DNA of 64,000 nt from Anthracocystis setariae (Eukaryota; Basidiomycota; Ustilaginomycetes; Ustilaginales; Ustilaginaceae): positions 496,001-560,000 of the forward strand of contig CAKMXJ010000006.1 in the NCBI GenBank assembly GCA_928724745.1. The letters are read 5' to 3'. A model generated the notes under the pieces. It searched no databases. It saw only the letters and a list, made by a program, of their open reading frames with translations, and was not told the DNA's origin. A program made the position numbers and the translations under genes. Positions 9,701 through 19,324 of the stretch are shown here, in pieces (position 1 is the first letter of the stretch; each line of letters begins with the position of its first letter).

Positions 9701-9921
9701 CGACCTAAAGGCGGTAAGTAGCAAGGTTGGAACGCGGCATCTTCGATCGCGCCGCTTGGCCGCAGCGTACTGGTCGCATCCTGAGGCGCACTCGGATCTG
9801 ATTGGGATGCATTCGACGCAACCGAAGCATTTAGCGTTGAACGAGGTCGAGCCGCTGCATCGACTGGAAATGCGTAGGTCAAAACTTTGTTGGCGGCCCA
9901 ACTGACTGTGCCTTGGAGCAT
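6715..9921 (-). CDS. DUF4112 domain fused to a siderophore-type MFS transporter
   Basis: One uninterrupted 1068-residue frame from ATG 9921; an in-frame TTG lies further upstream at 9996. Residues ~90-185 match the DUF4112 pattern: LDSIPFLGSRLPFNIGVDSI, then IGIVPGVGDYIGLVLGLYQI and IGVVPIIGDTLDVLFKANLR, with hydrophobic stretches. A disordered, acidic linker runs to about residue 450. An MFS transporter of roughly 14 spans follows (~455-990). It includes AKLSDVVGRPQAYVLSLVFY and TTGIQVLQSIIIADTTTAKW, which resemble fungal siderophore-iron transporters (Sit1/Str/Mir type). The tail is His/Arg-rich. Expected role: plasma-membrane or vesicular proton-coupled uptake of an Fe-siderophore. The substrate is inferred only. 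An internal Met just before the MFS part (about residue 427) could in principle start a separate transporter. Confidence 0.8.
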   Translation of the reverse strand: MLQGTVSWAANKVLTYAFPVDAAARPRSTLNASVASNASQSDPSAPQDATSTLRPSGAIEDAAFQPCYLPPLGRPRNNREAQQLYNHIRTVAWYLDSIPFLGSRLPFNIGVDSIIGIVPGVGDYIGLVLGLYQIALCSLFGLPLAVLLWMVFNIVIDCLIGVVPIIGDTLDVLFKANLRNLRLLEDHLYQSLGTCGAGTFHIEFPPSDTFIPSRRHSPSPREEPPPSSLRYPPPSRPSPPAPNLKAGTYFLSLPASLVQSANSASEGSTSLECLGHRAEHGDLRSASQSESVVPKAAELYPNQPAQKQLLADAGPYSIPDETSTPTPNTQTIARKRDTTAVRPSEDLAGRAAQQRTKPSASGSSHADATKAQNSTQAFLLDSERPRVSWHDTTRPSPASTAKLDVKPRRYDEEHDDDDGHDDGEPEMDFEGQRLLKRNPSDRDYDVEDPRVLWRRRRGLYLLVYSAIFCVAYVTSLDANTGYLYLNFACSEYGALASFSTVAIVQQMVFAIAKPPIAKLSDVVGRPQAYVLSLVFYVCGYIVVASTGSLRSLIGGICLQSAGTTGIQVLQSIIIADTTTAKWRGLVIGIVNLPFLINFAVAGPMVDLVMRHGGWRFGFAIWTVMVPLAATPLLLTLLVGQRRARRAGLATRSTLTDKPWSQALRQLATELDVLGLLLFTGGWLLILLPLTLAGHGEQQAQVLTAVLIVGGIGLLLVFGWWETRALVPILPFQFLTNSAVVCTCVVGVLDFASFYISWTFLSSFVQILKGWDQTRTGYFATTQNVTSTITGIVVGSLMAMTRRYKMLLMMGLAVRLLGVMLMVRYRTADDATIMLILCQLLQGIGGGSIAITMQVAVQVTVRHADVAIVTALELLTTEIGAAIGSATAGWMFQTYLPTRLHENLPDMDVEERKMVYGSLQKALSYPLGTVERTAIIKSWVEVMRMLSIVATVTLVPAVLFGLAIPDAALPDVHGGSGHHHSHGSRKGERRNPRRRPSFLSVSRPSSPLEIRGGHSDIVLGMGLSVPNSEATTGSKRSRSASRSRAGERDMRSETSTRHKKRRARQTDMQ

Positions 9922-11495
9922 CGCAACAGGAAGGCTTGATGACCGCGTTTGTAAGTGGCTTACCAGCCCAGACGAGGTGTCTGCTCGCTTGTTCAAGGAC
10001 GCATACGCCAGAGATCGTTACGATGGTGGCTCGGAGGTAGGCGGCTGCAGCTCAAATGTTGCAGTAGATGATGGACAGAGTGGACAGCATCGACTTGAGC
10101 ATCCGTCGTATCGCACTTGGGGCCTTATATCAAGCGTCGAGGGTCGTAGACGTGCTAGACGAGGCCAAGAGGCGAAACAAGCCAAAGCTAAAGCGGGTCG
10201 CCAGCTAACTGTCCCACTTTAGGCTGTATAGACAGGGGGAGGTGGGAGATCAACACCAAAAGCACAAGCCAATATGGCCGAATTCCGAATCAGGCACCAA
10301 CTCCACTCGCTAATCGCAGCACTGTAGGCCTTAGCGGCGTCCTGAGCCGCAGGGCTGCCGGCTACTCGTCACACGATCGAATGTCCACGTTTGTTGCTGG
10401 GCATCCATTGCACATGCTTGTCCAAGCTCTAGTGAGGGTCTAGCCAAGTTGAGCCTCGGTGTCATAGCCAGCATAGGCCGTGACTCTGCTGATAGCCGCC
10501 GCACTGAGCCTGTACAGAGTAGCCGATTCGTTGATTGATTTTGAAGCGCGTCTGTGCAGTTGAATAGCCTAACACAGAAGCGTCAGTGCACCATGATCGA
10601 CTCTAGCTCCTCTTGACTCCTTTGCTCGCTTCGGCGGCCTAATTATAATATTGCGGAACGCAGTTTACCAAAGTAGAAGCGCTGAAGACTCACATGCTTG
10701 CTGCAACCTTGTCGAGACGGAGTCGATTTGGAATTGGCGATATTCGAAAGCATCGGATATACAGTACAGTACATTACTCGAACCTCACGTTTGCGATAAA
10801 CGGCTGAATCACATCGATGTCCAACAATGTTGTGTATGATGGCGACTCAAGTTCGGGGTGACATGGCGATAGAGACGGCTTCAGAGCAAAGTTGAAGAGG
10901 CGCAAGGAGAGGAATGAAGCGAACTAGGGTCGTGTGACCTGCATCTAGGGCTTATCATGCCTGACATCTGTAGGGCTGTCTCCACGCTCGAATACCTCGC
11001 CTTGAGCGCTTAACATGGGATATCTTTTGCCTCCTTCGACAGAGAAGAAACAGTTTCCTACATCTCAGAGTATGAGACAGGTTCGCGATGTGGGAAAGGG
11101 CAATAATTCGATCCGATCAAGTCACACTTGGCTGGGAATAATTTTTAGTTTAGGCTCAGGCTCGAGTGATGAGAGTCGGGCGACTCCGCATCAGCACCCA
11201 ACGCACGCACAGTGACGCAGACCAAGCATGCCACGCGTCTCGGATTGTCCGTCACAGCCGATTCGCCCTCCACTTGGTCACTCACGCGCAGCCAGCAGGA
11301 GCGCTCCCAAAAAAAAAAAAAAAAAAAAGTATCGGCGCTGGCATCGGACTGCTGTGATGCAGTGTACTGTATTGTATATGTAGTCGCTGCTTTCCATCCA
11401 CGGCATTCTTTCCTCTTGTCTCCATCGATATCAATCTCTATCTCCCTCCCGTCGAGCAAGTTCAAGCCAACCCCTGCAAAGCAAGCATCTTCAAA
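9922..11495. other. intergenic, divergent promoter region
   Basis: About 1.57 kb between divergent genes with no credible ORF. It holds an ACAGTACAGTAC motif at 10761-10772 and a 20-A run at 11309-11328. A GATAA at about 10794 and a TTATC at about 10951 are too common by chance to be called regulatory sites. A GCTCGCTTCGGC string near 10623 resembles the start of U6 snRNA but the conserved U6 core is absent. Confidence 0.5.
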
Positions 11496-12317
11496 ATGGC
11501 GTGGAACGACGACCTCCTTCTCAAAGCTACCAACATCGTGGCGTACATCTTCTTCACGTCGGGCAATGTGTATTCGCAGCTCGGCGTTGGCGCCAATCCG
11601 GTGGTCCAAGAGACCTACCTCACTCCTCAACGATGGATCTTTGGTGTTTGGCCGTTCATCCATGCGCTTTTCCTTGGTATGATCATCTACCAATTTACCG
11701 ACGCTGGCTCTACCCATGTCGTCCGCGGCATCGGCTGGCGCTTCCCGGGTCTTTGCATCTTGAACGCCATCTACTCTGGCCTCATGTCTGCACAGGCTCA
11801 CGGCCATCATGACCGAATCTGGGCGATCTGCGCCTTTATCGTGATGCTGCTCATCGCTGGTACCGTGTCACACTGCTACCGCTCGCTCAAAGTCCACCAC
11901 ACCGCCAACAACCTCGCCGACACTGTGCTCGTACACCTCCCCTTCAGCCTGTACCACGGCTTTGTCGTCGTGCTCCTCTTTGTCACGGGCTTCGAAGCAT
12001 TCGGCGTCAACGCAGTCACCCACCACGCCGGCATCATCACCAAAGCGCTCGTCTTCCTCTCCCTCCTCTTCCTCGAAAGCACCGCCGCAGGCTACGTGTG
12101 GTACTCGGAGGGCGATGTCGCCGGCGCGCTCGTCATCAGCTTGAGCCTGCTCGCCATCTTCCAACACCAAACCTCGAGCAAGTTCATCCACTGGTCTGCG
12201 CTCGTGTTTTTCATTATCAGTTTGATCGCCGTTCTCAGGGCGGTGTTGAGCATCTTTACTTCCAGCAGGAATACCGCGGTTCTCAACGACGAAGAAAGGG
12301 CCCCCCTCGTTGGTTGA
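11496..12317 (+). CDS. multi-pass membrane protein (273 residues)
   Basis: An intron-free ORF with start context TCAAAATGG. The protein is almost wholly hydrophobic, with about seven or eight predicted spans. They include a segment at ~45-65 (RWIFGVWPFIHALFLGMIIY), one at ~120-140, one at ~150-170, and two near the C-terminus. The tail is short and charged (NDEERAPLVG). The TPQRWIFGVWPFIHAL segment recalls the W-x-F-G-x-W-P pattern of TspO/MBR-like and related fungal membrane families, but this is only a resemblance and I do not assign a function. The gene converges on EME1, with 152 bp between stop codons. Confidence 0.8.
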   Translation: MAWNDDLLLKATNIVAYIFFTSGNVYSQLGVGANPVVQETYLTPQRWIFGVWPFIHALFLGMIIYQFTDAGSTHVVRGIGWRFPGLCILNAIYSGLMSAQAHGHHDRIWAICAFIVMLLIAGTVSHCYRSLKVHHTANNLADTVLVHLPFSLYHGFVVVLLFVTGFEAFGVNAVTHHAGIITKALVFLSLLFLESTAAGYVWYSEGDVAGALVISLSLLAIFQHQTSSKFIHWSALVFFIISLIAVLRAVLSIFTSSRNTAVLNDEERAPLVG

Positions 12318-12469
12318 TGAGTTCCCTCCCAGCCTCCTCACCGTTTGTCGTCCTTGCTTTCACCCATCCAACATTGGATGCATACCGAATTCGATTTCTA
12401 CCAACCAAGTCGTTGTTTCAACGTGCGTTTTTACGGGTGGTATATTGAGCAGCATGTGATAAGTGAGGT

Positions 12470-14872
12470 CTAGTCTTTCGTCGGGTTGTTGATGAGCAGG
12501 TCTGCGTTGGTGCTTCTCAGCACGGCGTGGATTCGTTTGCTCAGTTGCACGCCGAGGTTGGTGCGGTTGACGTTTCTTTCGGTGCCGTCCTTGTTGGTTT
12601 GGATCTGGACTGTGCTGAGCAGGGTTTTGGCTTGGGTTTCGTCGGCGCAGTGGTCGTAGGCTGCGAGCAGGGTGTGCAGGGACGGGTAGATGGTGGTGAT
12701 GCTGTTGGCGATCGAGGGGGTGACGCGTGGGATTTGCTGTAGCATCATGGTGTAGATAGCAGAGGAGGAGGACGAGGTGGTGTTACGACCTGTGTCGACA
12801 GCGAAGGAGAGGTAGGTGTCGCGGAGGGATTTGTAAGGTCGAAGCGAGAGGTCAGAGCTGAGTTGGTGGAGCCATTCAATGCCATCGACTAAAGCGGCGG
12901 CATGGATCACGTAGCATCGATGAATCAGTTTGAGTTCAAGTAGCGCTCGCTCCACCGTAGCTTGCGCTGGTACGTTGGCAGCTGTTTCGATGGCAGTGTT
13001 GCTCGAGTTGGCCTTGCGACGAGCCACTTTCGCTGGTGCATCGGCGCCCTCCCCATCGCCTTGGGATGGTTCAGCAAGCTGCTGTCGAATTCTGGCGGTA
13101 TACGCCCTATTCTCATTCGCTTTGATTTTATTGTAATACTTGACCAACCCCTGGCAGATCAAAAAGATCTTCTCCTCTCCCATCGCCACCTCTCCATTCA
13201 CAGCCGCCAGCCGCCGCTTCAAATCTTGGAACCATCTATCCAGGCTGGCGTCTGCTTCTCCTACTACTCTCACAATTTGGGCAGCGTCGACGTAGACGAT
13301 CGACATGCCCTCTCTCCTCACCTCTTCCTTGTCCAATGGCATCCAATGCCGCTTCTCTTTATTCCACTCTGCCTTGACACGCCGTCTGAACCTCACCAGT
13401 GGAGGTGCAACTACTGCGTCGTTGAGTTGCACACTCGCCCCCTCGGCTTCAAATCTTGCTTTGATCGGACTCTCTTGGCCTGCTAGCGGCTGACCAGGAC
13501 CAAACAGCGTGCGATCAAGATCGACGATGAGCTCGCGCATTGTATCCGCCTTGGAAGTACGAAGCCGATTCACTTCGAGGAACTTCTTCCTCTCAGCAGC
13601 GAGGCGGGTCTTGGTGGCTTTGGCAATTTGGCGATCGCGTGCTTTGGCTTGACGTGCTTCGGCTGCCATCGCCTTCTTGGACTTTGAGGGTGAGCTTTGC
13701 GGCGATGGAGTGGCTTGGCGGTCGATTTGGCGTGTACCGCTTGCCGCAGGCTTGTCTGGCACATAAAGGCTGTCAAGGGCATCGAGTAAAGAGGTGGTAC
13801 GGTTGAAACTCCTTACTCTTTTGGGCGATCGAAGCTGCTGCATAGAGCTCGAAACGGCGCGTTTGAGGGAGGGAGAGGTATCGACGGTTCGGCTGGCGGG
13901 AATGGGCGATGACGGCGGGCTTGGCAGCGCGGTTTCCTCGATAGGGAAGGACGAGGGTGGGAAAACAGGTAGGTCGAACTCGTCCTCGGCAATATCTTGG
14001 TCGACGGTCGGTCTTGCTCTCTGGCTAGAGTAGGGAAAGGATGGCGGCGGAGGGCTACTAGACAGGATGACGATGGGTGCGGAATCGGCTCGAAAGGCTG
14101 TCCGTGTACCTGATGCGTCCTGTCCTTGGCGGTGTCGAATGGTAACTTTTGGGGGGGAAAGCGCCTTGGGTTGACTGGAGCTTACTTGATGTCTCGCACT
14201 AGATTGGGATCGAATGGGACTGGAGAACACACCACCCACTTCGCTAGCGGGATCGACGATGCTATCGGATCCTAGTTCGATCACTTCCGGTTGCGCTGAG
14301 TAAGTCTTTGCTCTTAGGACAGTGGGTCGAGTTGAGCTGTTGTTGCGAGATGAAGTTGGGTCTTCCTGTGAGCTGGAGATGGGCTGTGAGCTTGTACGCC
14401 GCAGTGAGCCCGCTCTATTCGAGAGGGATGCCGAGCTGATTCGTGTATGGTCGGTAGTACTTGTGCGTACTCTGTGTTGGTAAAGGAGGCCGCGAAAGCG
14501 TGGTAGGGAGGTATCAGGCGAAGCATCGGCTAAGAGTCTGGCTACGCGCGTGCTAGCTGTGATGGGCACATGATCGGGGCACGCCTGAGTCGATTGAGGT
14601 CCGATGTCAATGCTGTTTTGCTGGAACGCTCCTGGTTGTTCGCGGACGTGTGCATGTTGCTGGTCGTGGTCCTGAGAGGAGGACAAGACGATCACAGAGG
14701 TGGAGGAGGGAGGAGCAGGCGCTCTTCGGGGTGATCTGCGAGGTCGAGGCACGTCAACGCGGGATGAGCCAGCGGCTGCATTGGATTGTTGTGATCTTGG
14801 CTCCCGGCGACGAGATTGGGTGTCGGTATGATCGCTGTCTGAACCGCTGTCGAGCCAGATAGCGCCCACCAT
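12470..14872 (-). CDS. EME1: EME1-like subunit of the Mus81 crossover-junction endonuclease
   Basis: An 800-residue intron-free ORF starting MVGAIWLDSGSDSD. Residues ~1-400 are Ser/Pro/Arg-rich and disordered, with several acidic VIxLSSS-type motifs of the SUMO-interacting kind (VIVLSSSQD, IVILSSSPPP). A Lys/Arg/Ala-rich helical segment (~400-440) leads into an ERCC4-like domain: MRELIVDLDRTLFG, then YVDAAQIVRVV, KIFLICQGLVKYYNKIK, ATVERALLELKLIHRCYVIH. The C-terminus (PRVTPSIANSITTIYPSLHT) looks like the tandem helix-hairpin-helix of the family. Eme1/Mms4 is the non-catalytic partner of Mus81 and resolves recombination intermediates. The XPF-type catalytic ERKxxxD motif is not visible, as expected for Eme1. 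The gene is divergent from DBP10. Confidence 0.85.
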   Translation of the reverse strand: MVGAIWLDSGSDSDHTDTQSRRREPRSQQSNAAAGSSRVDVPRPRRSPRRAPAPPSSTSVIVLSSSQDHDQQHAHVREQPGAFQQNSIDIGPQSTQACPDHVPITASTRVARLLADASPDTSLPRFRGLLYQHRVRTSTTDHTRISSASLSNRAGSLRRTSSQPISSSQEDPTSSRNNSSTRPTVLRAKTYSAQPEVIELGSDSIVDPASEVGGVFSSPIRSQSSARHQVSSSQPKALSPPKVTIRHRQGQDASGTRTAFRADSAPIVILSSSPPPPSFPYSSQRARPTVDQDIAEDEFDLPVFPPSSFPIEETALPSPPSSPIPASRTVDTSPSLKRAVSSSMQQLRSPKRVRSFNRTTSLLDALDSLYVPDKPAASGTRQIDRQATPSPQSSPSKSKKAMAAEARQAKARDRQIAKATKTRLAAERKKFLEVNRLRTSKADTMRELIVDLDRTLFGPGQPLAGQESPIKARFEAEGASVQLNDAVVAPPLVRFRRRVKAEWNKEKRHWMPLDKEEVRREGMSIVYVDAAQIVRVVGEADASLDRWFQDLKRRLAAVNGEVAMGEEKIFLICQGLVKYYNKIKANENRAYTARIRQQLAEPSQGDGEGADAPAKVARRKANSSNTAIETAANVPAQATVERALLELKLIHRCYVIHAAALVDGIEWLHQLSSDLSLRPYKSLRDTYLSFAVDTGRNTTSSSSSAIYTMMLQQIPRVTPSIANSITTIYPSLHTLLAAYDHCADETQAKTLLSTVQIQTNKDGTERNVNRTNLGVQLSKRIHAVLRSTNADLLINNPTKD

Positions 14873-15753
14873 GATATCAAGCTATGCAAAGGTGGCTAGC
14901 CGCGACACGTAGCTTAAAGAGCTGGCTGAGACCATGGGTGTCAAAGGGCTCACTTGGCCAATACTGTTCTCTGCGATCGTAGTGTAATAGCGTGTGGAGT
15001 GGAAGAAAGCAGTTGGAGCAACCAAGACCTGTCACAGGCTCATCTTGTGGACAGTGCCCGGTCAGGTACGCTATGCTTATTCATATGCACGCCGTAGTTT
15101 TGAGTCCAACACACGCCCATTTTACCCACTTTTCGAGTGGAGGTTGGTTTGGCGTGCAAGGGCACGTGACATGGAGCAAAGAGAGGGTCCAAAGGGGGTA
15201 TCAAAATTTTTGGATTTTCAAAACTCCAGATTTCTGATTAGTCTGACTTCTGAAAATCCAACTTTGGAACAAAAAGCTTACATAAGCTCTGCCAAAATCT
15301 CAAAAACACGTACTTATCAAAAACACAGGCCTAGGACCCGGTCGAATGATAAACCCAATAATATAATGAGTTTCACCTCCACATTGTTCACAGAGCTCAT
15401 CACATGCTCCTTCTCTCACACCTCATAACAAAAGGCAGCAATGTGTGAAGATGCTTATTTTATGATGTTAGATCGCTATATTATTATGGAAAACAAAATT
15501 TTAACACCTGTACTTCTGCAGGGGCGGTGAGACGGAATTACATCCACTGCCATTGAGAAACACGGACTTCCGGAAACACAAACCCTTTGATACCCCCTCA
15601 AAGCTGCTTTTTTTTCTTTTTTTTTTTTCGAAAAAATTTCAGAAAAGTTGCTTTTCTTCCAATTAATTAATTCGGCATTTGGCACTCTTCCTCATCCTCA
15701 GCCTCAGCCTCCTTCTCCTCTGCACCATACACCGGCGGAACGTAGAAGCAAAC
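14873..15753. other. intergenic: EME1/DBP10 divergent promoter with AT-rich insert
   Basis: This 881-bp stretch changes composition abruptly near 15190 and stays AT-rich to about 15670. A CACGTGAC box lies at 15163-15170. A 13-bp inverted repeat AGGGGGTATCAAA (15193-15205, complement at 15586-15598) brackets most of the AT-rich part. A T-rich tract at 15609-15630 lies about 125 bp before the DBP10 start. Confidence 0.6.
15193..15598. repeat. candidate MITE-like insertion with 13-bp terminal inverted repeats
   Basis: A 406-bp AT-rich, non-coding segment bounded by AGGGGGTATCAAA and its exact complement. CAA lies on both outer sides, a possible short target duplication. Length, composition and inverted ends fit a miniature inverted-repeat element, but no second copy is in the window, so this stays tentative. 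Confidence 0.4.
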
Positions 15754-18700
15754 ATGGTCAAGGATATCGATTTCCTCGCCTCCGATGGTGAGGCCGACTT
15801 CGCTCCTCGACCTGCCCCATCTAGACCTGGTGCGCGCAGAAATGCCACAGCTTCTTCCAGCAAACCCAGCAAGCGAATTCGCAGAAACGACGACAGTGAC
15901 GACAACGATGACCACTTTGATATCCTCACCTCTCTCATCCCCACCGATACCCCGGCTCCAGCCTTGTCTGCATCTGAATCGGCATCCAAGGCGGCTTACG
16001 CCGCACGAAAGGGGGATGGCGACGAACAAGATGATGCTCGCTTCATTGCTTCCGTCATGCAGCAGGCCAACATCAAAGCCGGTGCAGAGGTGGCAAAGAA
16101 GGCGTTGGCAGGCAAAAAGGGCAAGAACAAGGTCGGATCAGGTCTTGTTACAGGTGGAGGCTCGTTTCAGAGCATGGGTCTCCATCCTTCTCTGCTCCGT
16201 TCTCTGCTCATCCGCGGTTTCAACACTCCAACACCCATTCAGCGTCAGGCAATCCCAGCCATCATGTCTCAACCGCCCAGAGACGTCGTGGGTATGGCTC
16301 GTACTGGTTCGGGTAAAACCCTCGCATACCTGATTCCACTCATCAACCGTCTCAACGGCCGCCACTCCCGCACTTTCGGCATCAAGTCTCTCATCCTTTG
16401 CCCGTCCCGTGAACTCGCCGTCCAGATTCTCCGTGTAGGCAAGGAGATCGCACGAGGCTGGAAAGCCGATCCTGGTGAGGGTCAAGACAGCCGTGGTGAG
16501 GCCATCCGCTGGGCTATGATCGTCGGTGGTGAATCGCTTGATGAGCAATTCTCCATCATGTCCAATAACCCCGATGTTGTCATTGCCACACCTGGTCGTA
16601 TGTTGCATCTCACCGTCGAGATGAACCTCGACCTCAAGTCGGTCGAATACGTCGTGTTCGATGAAGCAGATCGACTCTTTGAGATGGGTTTTGCCGAGCA
16701 ACTCGAGGAAATGCTGTTGCGCTTGCCACCAACCAGACAGACCCTCTTGTTCTCCGCAACATTGCCAAAGAAGCTCGTCGAATTCGCAAAAGCAGGCTTG
16801 CAAGCCAACCCCAAACTTGTCCGTCTCGATGCCGATAGCAAGATCAGTTCCGACCTCAGGATGGCTTTCTTCAGCGTCAAACCTTCCGAGAAAGAGGCTG
16901 CGCTCCTGCTTCTATTGCGAGACGTCATTGGCGTTCCTCTCGGAGAGCAGGCAGCCCCGGACCTCGAAGAGGAGGCGCAATTCAACCAAGACAACAGCAA
17001 CGATGAAGCCGAGGACGCCAACTCTCGTCAGCGCTGGGGCACCAAGAAGCATACTTTCAAGGGCAAGGCCCAAGCCAAAGCCAAGGACCTTGCCAGTAAA
17101 CGCAAGCGCAGTGCTCAGCGTGGCGCCTTGGAGCTTCTACCTCACCAAACCATCGTTTTCTGCGCCACCAAACACCATGTGGAGTATCTGTTGCTGCTTC
17201 TCACCACCGCAGGCTATGCTTGCTCGCACATCTACTCTTCGCTCGATCAAGCCACGCGTGGCATTCAGATGTCTCGCTTCCGTCGCGGTCAGACCAGTCT
17301 GCTCATCGTCACGGACGTTGCTGCCCGTGGTATCGACCTTCCTGTCCTCGAGCATGTCGTCAACTTTGACTTCCCACCCCAGCCCCGTACTTTCGTCCAT
17401 CGAGTCGGTCGTACCGCCCGTGCCGGTAGAAACGGTTGGGCGTGGAGTTTCTGTACCAACGCCGAGCTACCTTATCTCTGCGATCTGCAGCTCTTCTTAG
17501 CTCGTCCTCTCATCTCCTCCCACACAGCAGTCAACGCCATCGCTGACGGCAAGGACATCGAATTCGCCGATCCTCTCGGTCTTCACGAGAGCCTCGTCCT
17601 CGGCACCTTCCCGCGAGAGGCGTTGGATCTGGAGACCGAGTTCATCTCTTCTTCGCTCACCAACACCTCGTCTTCCACCGCAAACGACTTCCCCGCACTT
17701 CGTCAGGTCGCCCAACGTGCTCAGCAGAAGTACGAAAAGTCGATCACCAAAGCGTCGCCCGAGTCGCACCGTCGCGCCAAGGAAATGATCAAGCTCGGCA
17801 GTATCGAGCAGATCAACATCCGCACGGCTGCCGGCGTCGAAGGCGAGGTACCCGAATGGACGCTCGCTGGCTCCCCGCTCGAGGAGATGGCCGTCCACGA
17901 TGTCATCAAGCGTACAGCAGCGTACAGCCTGAATGGCGCCAAGATGGCTGCGCAAGCCAACGCTATCCTTGGGGACAAGGCTGGCGCGGAGAGCAAAGGA
18001 GGCAAAGCGGCGCTGAAGGAGGCAGAGGAGGCGGCGGCAAGGGCGGCGTTGTTGGCAAAAGTGAATTCGTTTAGGCCACAGGAGACGGTGTTTGAGATTG
18101 GAATGCGCGGAGATGCAACACCGTTGGGTGCCTTGATGAGAAGCAGGAGGCAGACGATGGATGTCAAGGCCAAGCGAGCGCAGGCGCTGGAGGCGAGAAA
18201 GCGGGCCATGGAGGGTGGAGCCTCGAACGAGGATGAAGACGACGAGTCTCACGTGGGCAAGAGGACCAAAGGTACCAATGCCGCTACGCTGGAGCAGGAC
18301 GGTGCGAATGGCGATGCGACCATCGATCTGGAACAGGCTGACGAGGCTGAGATCCTAGCTGCGTTCGACACGGGTGCTAAAGCATCCAAGTCGAGACAGA
18401 CGGACGAAGCCTCAGATGACGAGACCTCTGATTCGGATGCCGAGACTTCCACTCGACCTGTCAAACGCACCCGCACAGCCTCGGCCAAGATCTCCAAGCC
18501 CAAACCGGGCTCGTTCCGCGATCCTAATTTCTACCTCTCCTACGAACAAGCCGGGTCTCAATCCGAGCGCGGCTACTCGCTCAACAACCCCAAATCCTCG
18601 GGCATCGACTCTTTCGTCCAGCAAGCTTCTGCTGCGTCTTTCGATCTCGCTGGCGATGAAGCTACGCTTGGAACACAGACGCAACGTCCCAATGTCACGC

Positions 18701-19194
18701 GCTGGGATTCAAAGAAGAAAAAGTTCATGCAGGGTACTGTGGGCGCGGACAATAAGAAGATGATCCGCACCGAGAGTGGTGTGCGTCTTCCCGCCTCGTT
18801 CCGTTCCGGTCGCTTCGAAGAGTGGAAGCGGGAGAAGCGAGTTGACATGCCCAAGACGGGCGAGATCGAGACCAGCACAGGTGCGAGAGGAGGCCGCGAC
18901 AATGCCGGTCCCAGCAGTGTCATGGGGCTCAACAAGTTTAGGCACAATAAGATCACACCACCCAAGGCCGACACAGCGGTGTTTGGTAAGGGCAGACCAG
19001 GACAGGCCAAGAGACAGGCAGCCAAGGATGAAGTCAAGAGCGCAAGACAGATTCAGAAGGAGAGGGAAATCAAGCAGCAGAGGAGGGAGAAGAATGCTAG
19101 GCCCAGTAAGAAGGATGGAAAGGGTAGGGGTAGGGGTGGCAGCAGAGGTGGAAGAGGTGGCGGACGAGGTGGAGCAAGGGGCGGAAGGAGGTAA
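15754..19194 (+). CDS. DBP10: DBP10-type DEAD-box ATP-dependent RNA helicase (ribosome biogenesis)
   Basis: ATG at 15754 (MVKDIDFLASDGEADF) gives 1146 residues without introns; earlier in-frame codons lack an ATG. The helicase core follows family order: Q motif (SFQSMGLHPSLLRSLLIRGF, PTPIQRQAIP), motif I ARTGSGKT (~181-188), PSRELAVQ, TPGR, DEAD (~303-306), SAT (~332-335), and in the second RecA domain TDVAARGIDLP and HRVGRTARAG (~549). The acidic/basic insertion between RecA domains, the long Lys-rich C-terminal part (the DBP10CT-like segment SFRDPNFYLSYE) and the RGG tail fit Dbp10/DDX54, a nucleolar helicase for 60S assembly. The gene converges on VPS53 with 130 bp between stops. Confidence 0.93.
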   Translation: MVKDIDFLASDGEADFAPRPAPSRPGARRNATASSSKPSKRIRRNDDSDDNDDHFDILTSLIPTDTPAPALSASESASKAAYAARKGDGDEQDDARFIASVMQQANIKAGAEVAKKALAGKKGKNKVGSGLVTGGGSFQSMGLHPSLLRSLLIRGFNTPTPIQRQAIPAIMSQPPRDVVGMARTGSGKTLAYLIPLINRLNGRHSRTFGIKSLILCPSRELAVQILRVGKEIARGWKADPGEGQDSRGEAIRWAMIVGGESLDEQFSIMSNNPDVVIATPGRMLHLTVEMNLDLKSVEYVVFDEADRLFEMGFAEQLEEMLLRLPPTRQTLLFSATLPKKLVEFAKAGLQANPKLVRLDADSKISSDLRMAFFSVKPSEKEAALLLLLRDVIGVPLGEQAAPDLEEEAQFNQDNSNDEAEDANSRQRWGTKKHTFKGKAQAKAKDLASKRKRSAQRGALELLPHQTIVFCATKHHVEYLLLLLTTAGYACSHIYSSLDQATRGIQMSRFRRGQTSLLIVTDVAARGIDLPVLEHVVNFDFPPQPRTFVHRVGRTARAGRNGWAWSFCTNAELPYLCDLQLFLARPLISSHTAVNAIADGKDIEFADPLGLHESLVLGTFPREALDLETEFISSSLTNTSSSTANDFPALRQVAQRAQQKYEKSITKASPESHRRAKEMIKLGSIEQINIRTAAGVEGEVPEWTLAGSPLEEMAVHDVIKRTAAYSLNGAKMAAQANAILGDKAGAESKGGKAALKEAEEAAARAALLAKVNSFRPQETVFEIGMRGDATPLGALMRSRRQTMDVKAKRAQALEARKRAMEGGASNEDEDDESHVGKRTKGTNAATLEQDGANGDATIDLEQADEAEILAAFDTGAKASKSRQTDEASDDETSDSDAETSTRPVKRTRTASAKISKPKPGSFRDPNFYLSYEQAGSQSERGYSLNNPKSSGIDSFVQQASAASFDLAGDEATLGTQTQRPNVTRWDSKKKKFMQGTVGADNKKMIRTESGVRLPASFRSGRFEEWKREKRVDMPKTGEIETSTGARGGRDNAGPSSVMGLNKFRHNKITPPKADTAVFGKGRPGQAKRQAAKDEVKSARQIQKEREIKQQRREKNARPSKKDGKGRGRGGSRGGRGGGRGGARGGRR

Positions 19195-19324
19195 TGCCTC
19201 GAATCGTATGTTCGTCACATCCACTGTGCATCTTGGTTCACAGCAATCACATCCGCATCGTATCACACGTTTGGAAGCTGTAAGCTAAAGTGCATGAGTT
19301 TGTCCCATCGTGAAGTCGTGCTGT

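Noticed and set aside
10621..10660. GCTCGCTTCGGC resembling the 5' end of U6 snRNA
   Set aside because: The invariant U6 core (ACAGAGA and following) is not found downstream, with or without a short intron.
10794..10956. GATAA/TTATC strings as sites for an iron-responsive GATA factor upstream of the siderophore-type transporter
   Set aside because: Only single short matches, 870 bp or more from the start; not above chance.
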